A stretch of DNA of 64,000 bases from Haliclystus octoradiatus (Eukaryota; Cnidaria; Staurozoa; Stauromedusae; Haliclystidae): assembly GCA_916610825.1 (NCBI GenBank), contig OU744446.1:12892538-12956537 (forward strand), read 5' to 3'. A program made the translations under genes and the position numbers. Under the pieces are notes generated by a model that did no database searches, had not been told where the DNA came from, and worked only from the letters and a program-made list of their open reading frames with translations. Positions 29,401-37,946 of the stretch are shown here, piece after piece; the first letter of the stretch is position 1; each line of letters starts with the position of its first letter.

Positions 29401-32400
29401 TCCATTCCATCCATGGATTTACCAGCAAATGTTGATATCAAAAAGAATAAATTTGTGTTGCCACGACAACTGATAATCATGACGCATGTTGTCATGACAA
29501 CAATTATCTGATGGTGTGCGATAGCACGCCTTGATCATTTTAGGCGTACGTTTTATAGCACCCGTGTCATCTCTATAATACAAACCATGCCTGTGAAAAA
29601 CAATTTGTGTGAACTGTTCATGAACTCCTGAACTGTTTTTTGCCGGGGTATTTAAACATTCTGCACACAACTTCATCACAGTTTCAGTATAATTCCATTA
29701 TTAATTCAAACAGAATTTCTCAAAAAGGGAAAATGTACACTTCTGAATTGAATCAAATCAAATCAAATCAAATTTATCATCATTAAATATCTGAACCATA
29801 TTAAAAATTCGAGGCAATAAGTTCTCATTTAAAACTTGTCGTCAAACTGCATAAAGAATGTGTCAGAATCATCTGCAACAATAAATATGCCCACACAGAC
29901 CCATTATTGAAAAAGCACAATATATTGAAATTCCAAGATCTATATCAAGTCAGGATAATTTCCTTTCTACGCACAATCATTACAAAGACATCTCCATCTA
30001 TTCTATTCTTCTATATGCTCACAAGACAAATGTGAGATATGTTCAAATTAACCTCTCAATCACCATCGCAAGTACATTTTTTCTACGTACATCCTATTAG
30101 TTTTCTTTTCTGATCTCATGATTCTTTTCTTCCACAAAATATCACTCACACTACCAATTAGCATAAATTATAAATTGAAATAGTAAATGAATAAATGAAT
30201 TAAATGTAATCTATGCAACATCATGTATAAATTGGCATAGTATAGTCCCCCTGATAAACAAGCATTTGTGCCTAAGGGGTGTCTACAATCATGTAATTAT
30301 GTCTAATAATTATTTCATTGAAATATATATTCATTCATTCAAAATTCAATATTGAACTACTTCCAATTAGAAATAATTGTTTTTGTTATATTTTATTTTA
30401 CAGATGTAGCTAAGCACAAGTCAAAAAGAGATCAGAGGTACATTTACTGCTATAATTAAATATATACTCAACAGCCAGTGCTTCAATGAAAGTACAATGT
30501 ACAACAGTCATCTTTCAATAGGGATTGTAGCCTACAAATTGGTTTTCTGAAATATTCCTGTTACTTGCAACCATTAAAGTCATATAATTCTAGCAAAAAA
30601 GATTATTGGCATATCCACTACCCCTGCGAAAACAGTTCAGGAGTTCATGAACAGTCCATTGACGGTTTATGAACGTTAAATGGCCCCAAAATTTCATGAA
30701 CTGTTCATAAACTTCTGAGCTGTTTTTCGCAGGGGCTGGACTGCACATCAGAAAATATATCTTTTAATAATGTGTGCCACTGCAGTAACCTAATTTTCAA
30801 AAATATCATACTGTGGAAAATGTCTATGTAGGCATCCTCAGGTAACTGGAGAAAAGTATTTATGAGTAATATGCCATTAATGCCAAATTTCACCAGGTCA
30901 ATTATTATAAAAGGTGACATCATAGACAGTTATGCTGTAACTTTATATTGTAACAGAGTAAGGCATTCATGAACTAAATTATTTTTTGCAGGGGAAAGAG
31001 TTCTTGGCTATCCAGGCTAACTCGACAAATTTCATTAATTTTACAACATGAAATCAGACATGATACTTTCCTGTAAGATTCCTTCTAAATGTTTTGTACA
31101 ATAGCAGTATGACAGTGAAACCTAAAACTCATTTGTCAGCTGTCACGTTTCATCTTATCAAAGTCTGTAATATAGATAACAATGATTATATTAAGTTAGA
31201 CAGTTTTACTTGTGTATGGTGTTGCTGTTTACTATTTTATCTTATCTTATAGGCAGGATTTTCTAGCCACGCCATCTGGCACAGATGAAGTGAGTAGATG
31301 TTTCTTCTTGATATTGGTAATAAATGTTTATCTTTATTCTCAAGAACACAATTGTCTATCAATCATACTCTAATTAATTGAACAATTCATTTCAAATACT
31401 CATTTCAATTGTTGGGTACAAGTATGTAAATAATATATACAAAGTGAAATTTACAAGTTTTATGATGTTAATATTATTGTGGTCATCACCCCCATGTTTA
31501 GTGTGGGGGACACAGATATTGCTTTACGTTTCTATTACTGTATCTAGGTAATAATGATAATGGTTTTATGGGAAGATAGTCCAGTTAAAAAATTAAGCTC
31601 TGCAAAAAATTTCCATTGGTTCATGAACAGTTCATGAACACCTTATTGACAGCTCAAGGGCCATACACTGGACATTAAATTGCCTGTTTATGGTGAATCT
31701 TGTCTTGGAACTTTCATAATTTGTTCATAAACTGCATTTAAAGGGAAACCTTTCAAAATTTAGAATCTAAATTAGTTGTTCGTTTTACGTTTCAGGATAA
31801 AATGGCAGGTGAAACTCCTCCTGACGATGCATATGATTTGTGGGACTCCCATGCTGATGACAGGAATCAAAGGTATTGTGGTCTGATTTGCAGTTTATTT
31901 TATTGTAAATTACTTACTGTCTGACAGTAGCATATCGTCAATCACACACTATCTATCAGGAAGGTAGGGAGGATTATGTTCAGATGTTCATTTGAAATTA
32001 CAATTAAAATCATCTCAGATTGGTTATTAGAAACAAAATCAGTACACTTGTTTATACTATATTAGAGTTCAAAGATGAACAATGTTATTATTTTCATGTA
32101 TAGACAAACATTGTCAGCGAAAACCGTTGTTTCTGTATATTTGCATTCCACTGTCAACAACTGAATAACAAACTAATTCCCCTGTTTATGAATTATTCAT
32201 GAGCTTTTAAACTTTTTGCAGGGGAGTTTATGACTTCCACGTGAAAAATAACCATGAGTTCATGAACTTCAGGAACAGTACATGTACAGTTGAATCATGA
32301 ACAATTCATAAACTTTATGAACAGTTGATGAACATTTTTTTGTGGTTCATGAACACTTCATGAACCAGCTCATGAACTAGTGGGCAATTTGACGTTCACA

Positions 32401-34539
32401 AACTCCTGAAATTTTTCACAGGGGTTATTCATGGATTTTATAAACAGCACAACAAAAGTAAATAAACATTCATTGACTTTACATCGACCGTTTTCCATAG
32501 CTGATGACCACTTTACTTTAACTTTAATGGTATTTTTTTATAAAATATTTTATGCTGTTTATGAACTTTGTCAACTGTGAAATGGAAAAATTGATTGTTC
32601 ACTGGACCATCATACTCGTATTAGCTTTGACAGCCTATTAATCAATATGCCATTTTTCCGTTTGATCTTTCAGGAACGGACAGATGCAATCATATGTTGA
32701 TGAATTATTGAAGGAATTTGATGAGCAAGATTTTTCAATGAGGCTAGGATCGCTTGAGGAAGATGTTTCGGTATGCAAAATGATTCGATTATTTATTTAT
32801 CTACGGTCCTCGCATTTTATTGACTCAGATTGACTTTGCTAAATAATCAAATCAAACACTTCATTCTCAACTGGAATTATGTGCATATTTACGAACATAT
32901 GTTTTAATTTGGTCCTGTGATACCATCTATCACCTCTGCTATCTAGTAAACCTAATCTACTTCAACACTTCATATTTATTGTGTGTAGGTACTGTTCATA
33001 ATATATTATCGTCAGGGTTCAATTAAATGGGGGACTTAAGGACTCTCAGTCCCGAAATGCTAGAAGAAAATCGCAACATGGTGCAAGAAAATGACATTTG
33101 GAAATTCTCAAATCAAATAGAATTATCATATTTGTTTTTTATTTTCTTCCAAATATATATAGATGTTGCAAATGTTTCCACATCTTTATTAGTGTATATG
33201 AATTGTATGGTTCACCATAAACCGTCAATATTCAATTTTTCTTGATATGACTAATAATATAGAAAATAATTGTTTTTATCGGACCCTGTCAATACAGGTA
33301 AAATTGCTAGCCTGCAAAAAAATTGAACCAGTTCATGAACATTGTAAGCATCCGTAAACAGTTCGTTAATGCTGAATAACCTGCTTTTCATGAACTGTTT
33401 CATGATCTGTTCATGAAACTGGCATGTCTAGACTATGATATACATTCAAATCAGTTATAGCTATAACGGCTATGTCTATAACGGCCACTTCAGAAATATA
33501 CGGAAACCATTATTGTATTGAAATAGCCCTCTGCATAAAGACAATACAAGCTACCTGTTTGTAATAGTTACTTTATATAGATGATATACGTGGCTGTTAA
33601 ATACAGGTTTAACTGTAATTGATTTGTTTAGTTCTTGCTTTTAATAAATTTACTTCAATTAATATTTCTATTTCAGACTTTCACAAAAAAATTCAGCAGG
33701 GATATATCAACTCTGAAACAGGATTACAATTGCAGGTAACCAATGTTGTTGATAGGAGTGTTTGAAGACATACAATATACTGGTAGCCTATGGCTATGAC
33801 AAATAGCGTGTTCTTGTAATGAATATTTACTTAGAAGTTTATTCTTAGGTGTTTTTCTCTTGATTGTTTTTTCTTTTCAAGCAATAATGGATCAAAATAG
33901 AATTTTTCATGTTCAGCTAAAATATTTCATAGTATGCAATTATAAGAGTTTCATACTGATTGTTAAGCAGAGGTGTTCATTGCTTACAGGTCATCACAAG
34001 ACAAACCAAAATTGATTCTTTACTTGTCAAAAGTACCTGAAACTGTGTACTGCGAGTTATAAGAAATTGTCACGTCTGAATTTTAGGTACTTGGGAATGG
34101 GAATATTTGTTCAATTATCGCTAACTGAAAAAGAAGCAGTGACAAAGACTTTGTTTCGTATCTTGCCTCTATCTCGAAAAATCGTAATTAATTAGTTAAT
34201 TAATTACGATTAATTAATTGAGCAATATAGTCAAAAGTTATCAAACGCAGATATGCTGTGTTACTTACGGAGATTACGTTTTTAAAAGATGTAATTTATT
34301 TTCATTTTACTATCAATTTTGAAAAATTAATTGGTTTACAGTGTTGTAATAAGTCTCAAAAATGGCATCGTCAGATTCATTATTTTTTGCTTTACTAGAA
34401 CGTAACCAATGATATTCGTTGCAGGTATTTTAACCATTATTATTAATTATCATTTATTCTATTTCTCTATTTCTGTAGTATGCATCACGTATCAAAGATT
34501 GTCGACTCAATCAAAACTGAATTTAAAACATACAATTAG
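4292..34539 (+). CDS. SYCP2: Synaptonemal complex protein 2 family (SYCP2/SYCP2L) homologue
   Basis: Twenty-nine exons join with no frame break: 4292-4318, 4788-4883, 5016-5135, 6063-6128, 10204-10228, 11161-11243, 12986-13074, 13811-13845, 14004-14146, 15727-15779, 16643-16688, 17541-17642, 18626-18689, 18784-18897, 20127-20284, 21345-21734, 23212-23343, 24063-24236, 24322-24402, 24685-26343, 27190-27273, 28044-28086, 28760-28858, 30404-30437, 31253-31289, 31796-31872, 32674-32770, 33677-33735, 34479-34539. The total is 4248 nt, about 1415 aa (human SYCP2 is about 1530). The N-terminal third matches the SYCP2 helical ARM-like and Spt16M-like domains: DYEFQATIVEAIFRFL, then FETGCRKFLNVFN, RVFSYPCVSASL, PEFWVDFNLRSKSISLF, and a C(I/L)VDKLFG-type segment near residue 365. 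The middle is disordered with Lys/Arg-rich basic stretches likely to be nuclear signals (24063-24236, 24745-24800). The C-terminal ~100 residues are helical, as in the SYCP3-binding coil. SYCP2 forms the meiotic chromosome axis with SYCP3 and recruits HORMA proteins. The first exon (MGVGSKDWK) is the weakest part. SYCP2 and SYCP2L cannot be told apart. Confidence 0.85.
6931..10025 (-). mobile_element. CR1/L2-type LINE, 5'-truncated near ORF start
   Basis: Minus-strand element. Its 3' end is the (ATT)n run seen on the + strand as (ATA)n at 6931-6960, preceded by a GCGC-type 3' UTR (gcgccatttc...ggcgctttaca at 6971-7008), as is usual for CR1/L2-clade LINEs. The 5' boundary is where MITE sequence resumes near 10025, only a few bases before the ORF start at 10018. 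A first ORF and 5' UTR are therefore absent. I found no convincing target duplication. It lies in a SYCP2 intron in antisense orientation. Confidence 0.75.
7133..10018 (-). CDS. LINE ORF2: AP endonuclease plus reverse transcriptase
   Basis: Uninterrupted 961-residue ORF. The N-terminal ~230 residues form an APE-type endonuclease: LNARSVNNK near residue 12, LTETWL near 38, VGDFNFHLDD near 153, and SDHSAVFFE near 217 with the catalytic Asp-His. The reverse transcriptase follows: FRPISNLKFISKAIEKV near 500, LLDLSAAFDTVDH, GVPQGSVLGPLLY, and the catalytic box FYADDTQIYL. The tail carries the C-terminal helices usual for CR1/L2/Jockey-type RTs (IDHCNILLSGI, LHWLPVKQRIKFKI). The protein would nick the target and copy the element RNA at the nick. 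The open frame suggests recent insertion. Because the 5' end is cut at the ORF, it may no longer be transcribed by its own promoter. Confidence 0.92.
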   Translation of the reverse strand: MSSNQYAKFCMLNARSVNNKSLSIKDFVVDNNIDALALTETWLNGSNADQIIINNICPSGYSMLHTPRETSKGGGIALLFKKQLKLKNSSLNLLCCSFEYADYVIRNASKSLNLVVIYRPPPSQMNQLTISLFLQEFSSFLEHLITSSNQLIIVGDFNFHLDDPCDINAIRFQGVLEAFGLVQHVNKSTHKSGHILDLIITRSSDTVNNINVIDPQLSDHSAVFFETSCLDKPVYERKEITYRKIKSIDKTLLVDDIKNSPLLLQLDRHGDVSSLAECYERTLHSLLDRYAPVKRRTITIRPKAPWYSETIKVEKSKRRRLERRWRKSRLVIDRTMYVDQCNIVNKVIHESRMTFYTDIIDEHKNNQRVLFSTVSKMLNLKSDKKLPHYTSAVNLAEQFVDFFDNKISIIRNNFSLEASTCTANEEPRFHAKLDTFLPTTPEELLSLLTTMCAKSSILDPIPGALMKTCLPVLLPVISKIINLSFDNEIVPENLKEAVLDPLIKNNSFDKDVFKNFRPISNLKFISKAIEKVVSVRLNQHLDDEKSHETFQSAYKKGHSTETALARIHNDLLCAIDDNKCIILVLLDLSAAFDTVDHNILINRLEKRFGISGKALSWITSYLSNRTQFVKIENEVSSSRKLSCGVPQGSVLGPLLYSMYTSPLADIIKSHGMSFHFYADDTQIYLTFNPKAENEPIISKSRIEACLNDVDSWMTSNKLLLNGSKTEFLLFHARHRPLPPLSSISIGDSDITNSTSAKNIGVWFDDILSMDKQVKAICKTAFYHLRNIAKIRKYISFKHCEILIHSFISSRIDHCNILLSGITKENLHKIQCVQNSAARVLTFTRKYDHITPILQDLHWLPVKQRIKFKILIITYKAWYGMAPSYLTELLLPHIPIRSLRSKDKMLLVQPKCHLKTYGCRSFSNVAPLLWNGLPFEIRCCTSLEQFKSEVKTHLFKEYFNLN
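10380..10900. repeat. Minisatellite with ~69-bp unit
   Basis: Tandem units each contain 'ataaatggcttttgagg', 'gtgaggttcataaatag' and 'gtgaggttcatgaac'. The anchor 'ggcttttgag' or a close variant recurs near 10470, 10538, 10622, 10691, 10738, 10807 and 10855, giving spacings of about 68, 84, 69, 47, 69 and 48 bp. The 47-48-bp units lack one ~21-bp sub-block. The array lies in the SYCP2 intron after the 25-nt exon at 10204-10228 and shares the TTCATGAAC core with the palindromic family scattered through this gene. Confidence 0.8.
14392..14431. repeat. (CT)n microsatellite
   Basis: About 20 uninterrupted CT dinucleotides in a SYCP2 intron, 38 bp before the left end of the pogo/Tigger-type element at 14469. 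Confidence 0.95.
14469..15287. mobile_element. Non-autonomous pogo/Tigger-type element, 819 bp
   Basis: The left end is TA|CAGTCAAATCTGTCTATA and the right end is the inverted GCAGATTTGACTG|TA, giving matching termini with TA on both sides, as in Tc1/mariner-superfamily pogo/Tigger elements. Inside are several 'gtggccg' blocks. The open frames on the minus strand are short and show no transposase motifs. Confidence 0.7.
15547..15671. mobile_element. Palindromic TTCATGAAC MITE, TA-flanked copy
   Basis: Near-complete copy. It starts TA|CCCCTCAAAAACAGTCCAGG, ends CCTGAACTGTTTTTCGCAGGGG|TA, and the halves fold onto each other through repeated GTTCATGAAC. The centre is 'taatggcccaaaattttcat'. TA on both sides suggests a Tc1/mariner-type target duplication. 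Confidence 0.7.
18056..18273. mobile_element. Palindromic TTCATGAAC MITE, diverged copy
   Basis: Begins 'tgcccctgtgaaaa' and ends 'cttttctaacaggggg', with at least six TTCATGAAC-like motifs between. The ends match the CCCCTG...CAGGGG termini of the family but are more diverged. Confidence 0.5.
19726..19867. mobile_element. Palindromic TTCATGAAC MITE copy
   Basis: The left end 'atcccctgcagaaaacagtt' and right end 'gaactgtttgcaggggatt' are inverted copies. The centre has paired GTTCATGAAC motifs and the 'gttaaacggcccc' family core. Confidence 0.65.
20498..20664. mobile_element. Palindromic TTCATGAAC MITE, TA-flanked copy
   Basis: Starts TA|TCCCCTGCGAAAAACA, ends GCTTTTCGCAGGGGA|TA, and has a symmetrical body with 'gttaaatagcccca' and its complement. 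It is the clearest full-length copy with TA on both sides. Confidence 0.75.
21871..22832. mobile_element. TTAA-flanked non-autonomous DNA transposon, 962 bp
   Basis: TTAA at 21867-21870 and 22833-22836 flanks inverted ends: AGGGTCAAACCAGACCGG at left and CCGGTCTGTTTTGACCCT at right, one mismatch in 18. A TTAA target duplication is the signature of the piggyBac superfamily. The two short minus-strand frames inside (21964-22164, 22263-22484) show no transposase motifs. It lies in the SYCP2 intron between exons 21345-21734 and 23212-23343. Confidence 0.8.
23686..23772 (-). repeat. Dispersed repeat, inverted partner of 27757-27849
   Basis: The reverse complement of this segment ('cccatcatgtatcgacaacc', then 'gtggataacccaacaggaac' and 'aagaatcttacaacatcaat') closely matches 27757-27849. 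The family is unknown. Confidence 0.7.
26471..26570. mobile_element. Palindromic TTCATGAAC MITE, short copy
   Basis: Left 'acacctgcgaaaaacagttc', right 'gaactgtttctcgtagggg' followed by TA. A shorter member of the CCCCTGCG...CGCAGGGG family, directly after the large SYCP2 exon. Confidence 0.55.
26650..26825. repeat. AGTAATTACTT-rich inverted repeat
   Basis: Dense alternating 'aagtaatt' and 'aattactt' motifs with imperfect dyad symmetry around 26750. Such sequences are common in MITEs of invertebrate genomes, but no clean target duplication was found, so the class is left open. Confidence 0.35.
27304..27460. repeat. CAGTCAAACT-headed dispersed repeat, copy 1
   Basis: Begins TACAGTCAAACTCGGTTAA, then 'atcccctcttttattatctcatct'-type text, and resembles 41352-41480. 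The head matches pogo/Tigger-type ends; a matching right end was not found. Confidence 0.45.
27757..27849 (+). repeat. Dispersed repeat, inverted partner of 23686-23772
   Basis: Matches the reverse complement of 23686-23772 with few differences. Both copies lie in SYCP2 introns about 4 kb apart, so a transcript could fold through them. Confidence 0.7.
29170..29589. mobile_element. MITE with CATGGATTGTATTATA ends, 420 bp
   Basis: The ends are 16-bp inverted repeats, CATGGATTGTATTATA and TATAATACAAACCATG, with one mismatch. Next to the left end is a GC-rich palindromic block (gcgtgcgatcgcacgcgcac), and near the right end 'gtgcgatagcacgcc'. It is the same family as the copy split by the LINE at 6798-10100. 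Confidence 0.65.
30621..30735. mobile_element. Palindromic TTCATGAAC MITE copy
   Basis: Left TA|CCCCTGCGAAAACAGTTCAG, right GAGCTGTTTTTCGCAGGGG. The body carries the 'gttaaatggccccaaaattt' core. TA is present on the left only. Confidence 0.7.
33443..33615. mobile_element. pogo/Tigger-type MITE, 173 bp
   Basis: The left end is a decayed CATTCAAATCAGTTATAGC and the right end is ACAGGTTTAACTG|TA. It contains 'ataacggccac' and 'gtggctgtta' blocks like those in the element at 14469-15287. Confidence 0.5.
34183..34208. repeat. Perfect 12-bp palindrome with 2-nt loop
   Basis: CGTAATTAATTA-GT-TAATTAATTACG in the last SYCP2 intron. It could form a cruciform or hairpin; no function can be assigned. 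Confidence 0.7.
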
Positions 34540-37500
34540 ATATTAAGATATTGAACACTGACATATCTTCAGTGCAACTGATCACTTACCAATGATATTG
34601 TTTGCTTGAAACATTGTTACGGGTGCATTAATTTTGTCAATCTATTCCCTTAATCAATTCAGAAATGTATAAACATTGTATATATTTGAGTATTGGCGTT
34701 AACTTATAATATATGTACGAATGTGGTTAGATATTAATGCGTCAGAACGTTAATATTTATACAAAGTTAAAATCGTAATATCGCAGGTGATTCATATATT
34801 ACTGAAAATAATTTCAGGAATACGTTAGTCTGTATTTTCCTTGATTAGACTATTCAAAAATGTACAGCGAAATTTTGATGTGGACAACTTCTTTCGCATC
34901 TGTCTTGATAGTTTTAAAATCTAGTTATCCAAGGGGGTTCCTATAAAGCCTGAACAGAGAATCACGCTTTTCGATAGCGTGAACGATAATTAGTCAAAAA
35001 TAATTTCGTGAAACGAGAATTCGACATCATTAAATCGGACATTTACCATGTTCCAGCTATATATCGATGACGTTTATTATTCAAAAAGATATACGTAAAA
35101 TTAATTGATAAAAAAAGAATAAAATACTATGTCTTGCTGTAGAAGGAATTGTTTGTTTTCTTATTATTAAGTTAAAAAGCGGTCCCAGGAAAATTAAATC
35201 ATTGATTGCTACAAACGGGAATTAGGCGATTTGACATGCGTGAAACGTGAATTTCGGAAACTTTCCCCCGTTAGCTGAGAAGTGCAAACCTCTAGGAACC
35301 CCTCTAGTGTTGAATTGTTTGATTTGATGACTTGACTAACTAGTACAATATTCTGTTGCAAAACAGTTGTATTCCTATAATCATGCTTTTGTTGGGAAAA
35401 ACATATACTGTCCTTGTCTCTAGAGAAAGATTTAGTGCAACCATATCTCCTGCGCAGGCTTTTCAAAGCCGAAATGTATTAATTAAATTTTCATTATTCT
35501 TCGTTTACCATTTTGTCCATCTAACTCAGAATTTTCTATTTATATCCAATTTTCAAAGTTGTAATAATCACATTTCATTCTTGCAATAGTCAACATTTAA
35601 AACCCAATATACCCTCGGAATAAATTATGATTATGAAATTATGTTAGAATTTCTACCTTCGGTTATAGCTCTATTCTATATCAGGTTTCTATTTAGAATT
35701 GCTTTTTTGACAATCGGAGCTAATCAATGATCTGCAGGCTTTCTATTCTATATATAAGACTAAAGAGAAACAGTTCAGCATAATTGGCAATTGCAGTCGC
35801 ATGGAAGTGAAGATAGCCAGTTTTGATCTACATTTTATAAATATGTTCATATAGGGCACGCCCTCATTCATCATTACTAAATTGTGTATTATTTTTCATC
35901 GTAGTCTTCATACCTAACACCCATAAATTTCATTACCTTTGAAAAATGACCGCAAATTGGTATGCCTCCCAAAGATGAACTTTTCACGTGAATGTTCTTT
36001 TCTGAAAAGACCGTAGTAGTTATTCGCCCTTATTGATTGCTATCGATATAGTTGTCGGGGCACGATCACTTAACAAAAAAGTAGAAGAACAACTTCAATA
36101 CTAACTGTGCATTACAAGTTACAGTCGACTGTTATAAATATTATTTACACCGGCTATATCCTTGGTGACGGTCTACAACGTCTGGTCAACATGTTCAAGC
36201 CTACGCCACAATCATTACCATTTCATGAACGGTGTCTTTCAATAAAAATATGAAAGGTACATATCTTCACAGATATAAGTTTCAGATCATAAAAACATAC
36301 CCTAACTATTTTTTGAAGGATATGATAATACCCTAAAATAAGATGCACTAAAATGTATAAAATACTAGGTTAAAATTTTTATATTGAAGCATACCTATAT
36401 ATACATATATTGAAAAAATGTTTATGAACTTTGGAAAAGGTACCCTCAAATATTTGAACGTCCCCGTATACCAAAAGTATGGAAGCTACCTCCTGGGTAC
36501 TTATTTTATACGTGGGTAATATTCAGTGAGAATTTGCGGCTAAAAATAGTGAAACCAGAAATATATAACGCAAGTTAAGAGTAGTTCCCATAAAATGGAG
36601 ATTCGACTCCAAGATCCGACCGAAAATGCAGACAATGGGCCAGTGGCTCTGTGGGGACGAGGAGCATTTTCTAATTAATTGGTTATCGAACAATGAACTA
36701 CAAGAAGAATTGAAGCGAAGATAAAAGAAAAAAGTCTCATATTTAACATGTATTAAATCTGAATTAAGTTCTCCAGTAATATACCAGCGATATCGGCAAA
36801 TCTACTTTAAAAAAGCCTATCGAAAAGATTGCAAAGATTATAAGTTCATTTTGTTAACGTATAATATAGACATTATTTTTAATTCAGTTAAATTAGATAT
36901 TGTAGATAATTGGATATTGTAACGCTTAATTGTATATTTTAATACGTTTATTATTTATTTTAATATTTTAAAATAAAATATAATATAATATAATATTTTG
37001 TTATTTTAATATTTTAATACGCCTATAGATCTGGTAATTGGCAAATATATATCACTTTAAATTCAGTGAATGAAGTTGTGCCATGGGATTTACTGTGTGG
37101 TAAGATAACTAATTATAATTTGTATTATATAAGTGAGATTTAATTAGCTAGGAAAGTGCATGAGAGGCTAGTCAGGCTAATAGCTCTATGTGTTAATATA
37201 ACTGTTGTCTGTTGTAATAGTTAAAATAATTATTCTGTTTCATATTAATAATAATTATCATGTATTATGTGTAATCGAGTACAGTCTAAACAGGTGCATA
37301 TTGTGATTTTACATACGTCGTAAATTTGTTGTTGATCTAGCATAAGGAGAAATACAGATGGAAACTATGATTTAATATACTACGGTACTTTGTAATGTAC
37401 TGTGCATCATTTCGGAATGTTTACTGCGTCAAATTCAAATTATGAACAAGTCACGAATCAAATACCCATGTTAATCTTAGCGGAGTTTAAAAAAAATTAA

Positions 37501-37946
37501 ATTCTTTTAAAATAACTTAAAATTGCAAAGTTCTTAATAAATGAACTGCTCCCGTATTTTTTATCGTTTCACATTATGTCAATTATGTACGACCCAAATC
37601 CCAATACATTTTCTTCGAGGAATGCTGTCACATGGCCCCATTCCGTTGCTATGGTAATGTTATAAACAACTTCTTAGACTAAACAATCAAAAATATGTAT
37701 AAAGAAAGTTTCTAGGTCGTAAAACAAAATATCAGCTTTCAGTGACGCTCACAGCTAGTTCAGAACACTTTGGATATTTTTATTATCATTGTAAACACAT
37801 TTGATTTGAACAAATCTTCAGGTAATATAATTGAAGACATTTTGAATTTTACTTCAATCAACCTCAGGATTAGAAACTTTACAAGAAGAAGACTGATCAA
37901 GACTTTTTGTCATTTTGTGAATTAGATTGCTTTATTAAAAATAATT
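34540..37946. other. Intergenic region without a recognised gene
   Basis: AT-rich sequence after the SYCP2 stop. Short open frames (35209-35466 minus, 35356-35589 plus) lack family resemblance and start context. The nearest sense AATAAA is at about 35119. The segment 36900-37020 is extremely AT-rich with 'aatataatataat' runs. The promoter of the next gene should lie just before 37947. Confidence 0.5.

Noticed and set aside
34030-34540. CRISPR-like or viral features
   Set aside because: None of the tandem repeats has regular unique spacers, and the genome is eukaryotic. The palindrome at 34183-34208 is a simple hairpin.
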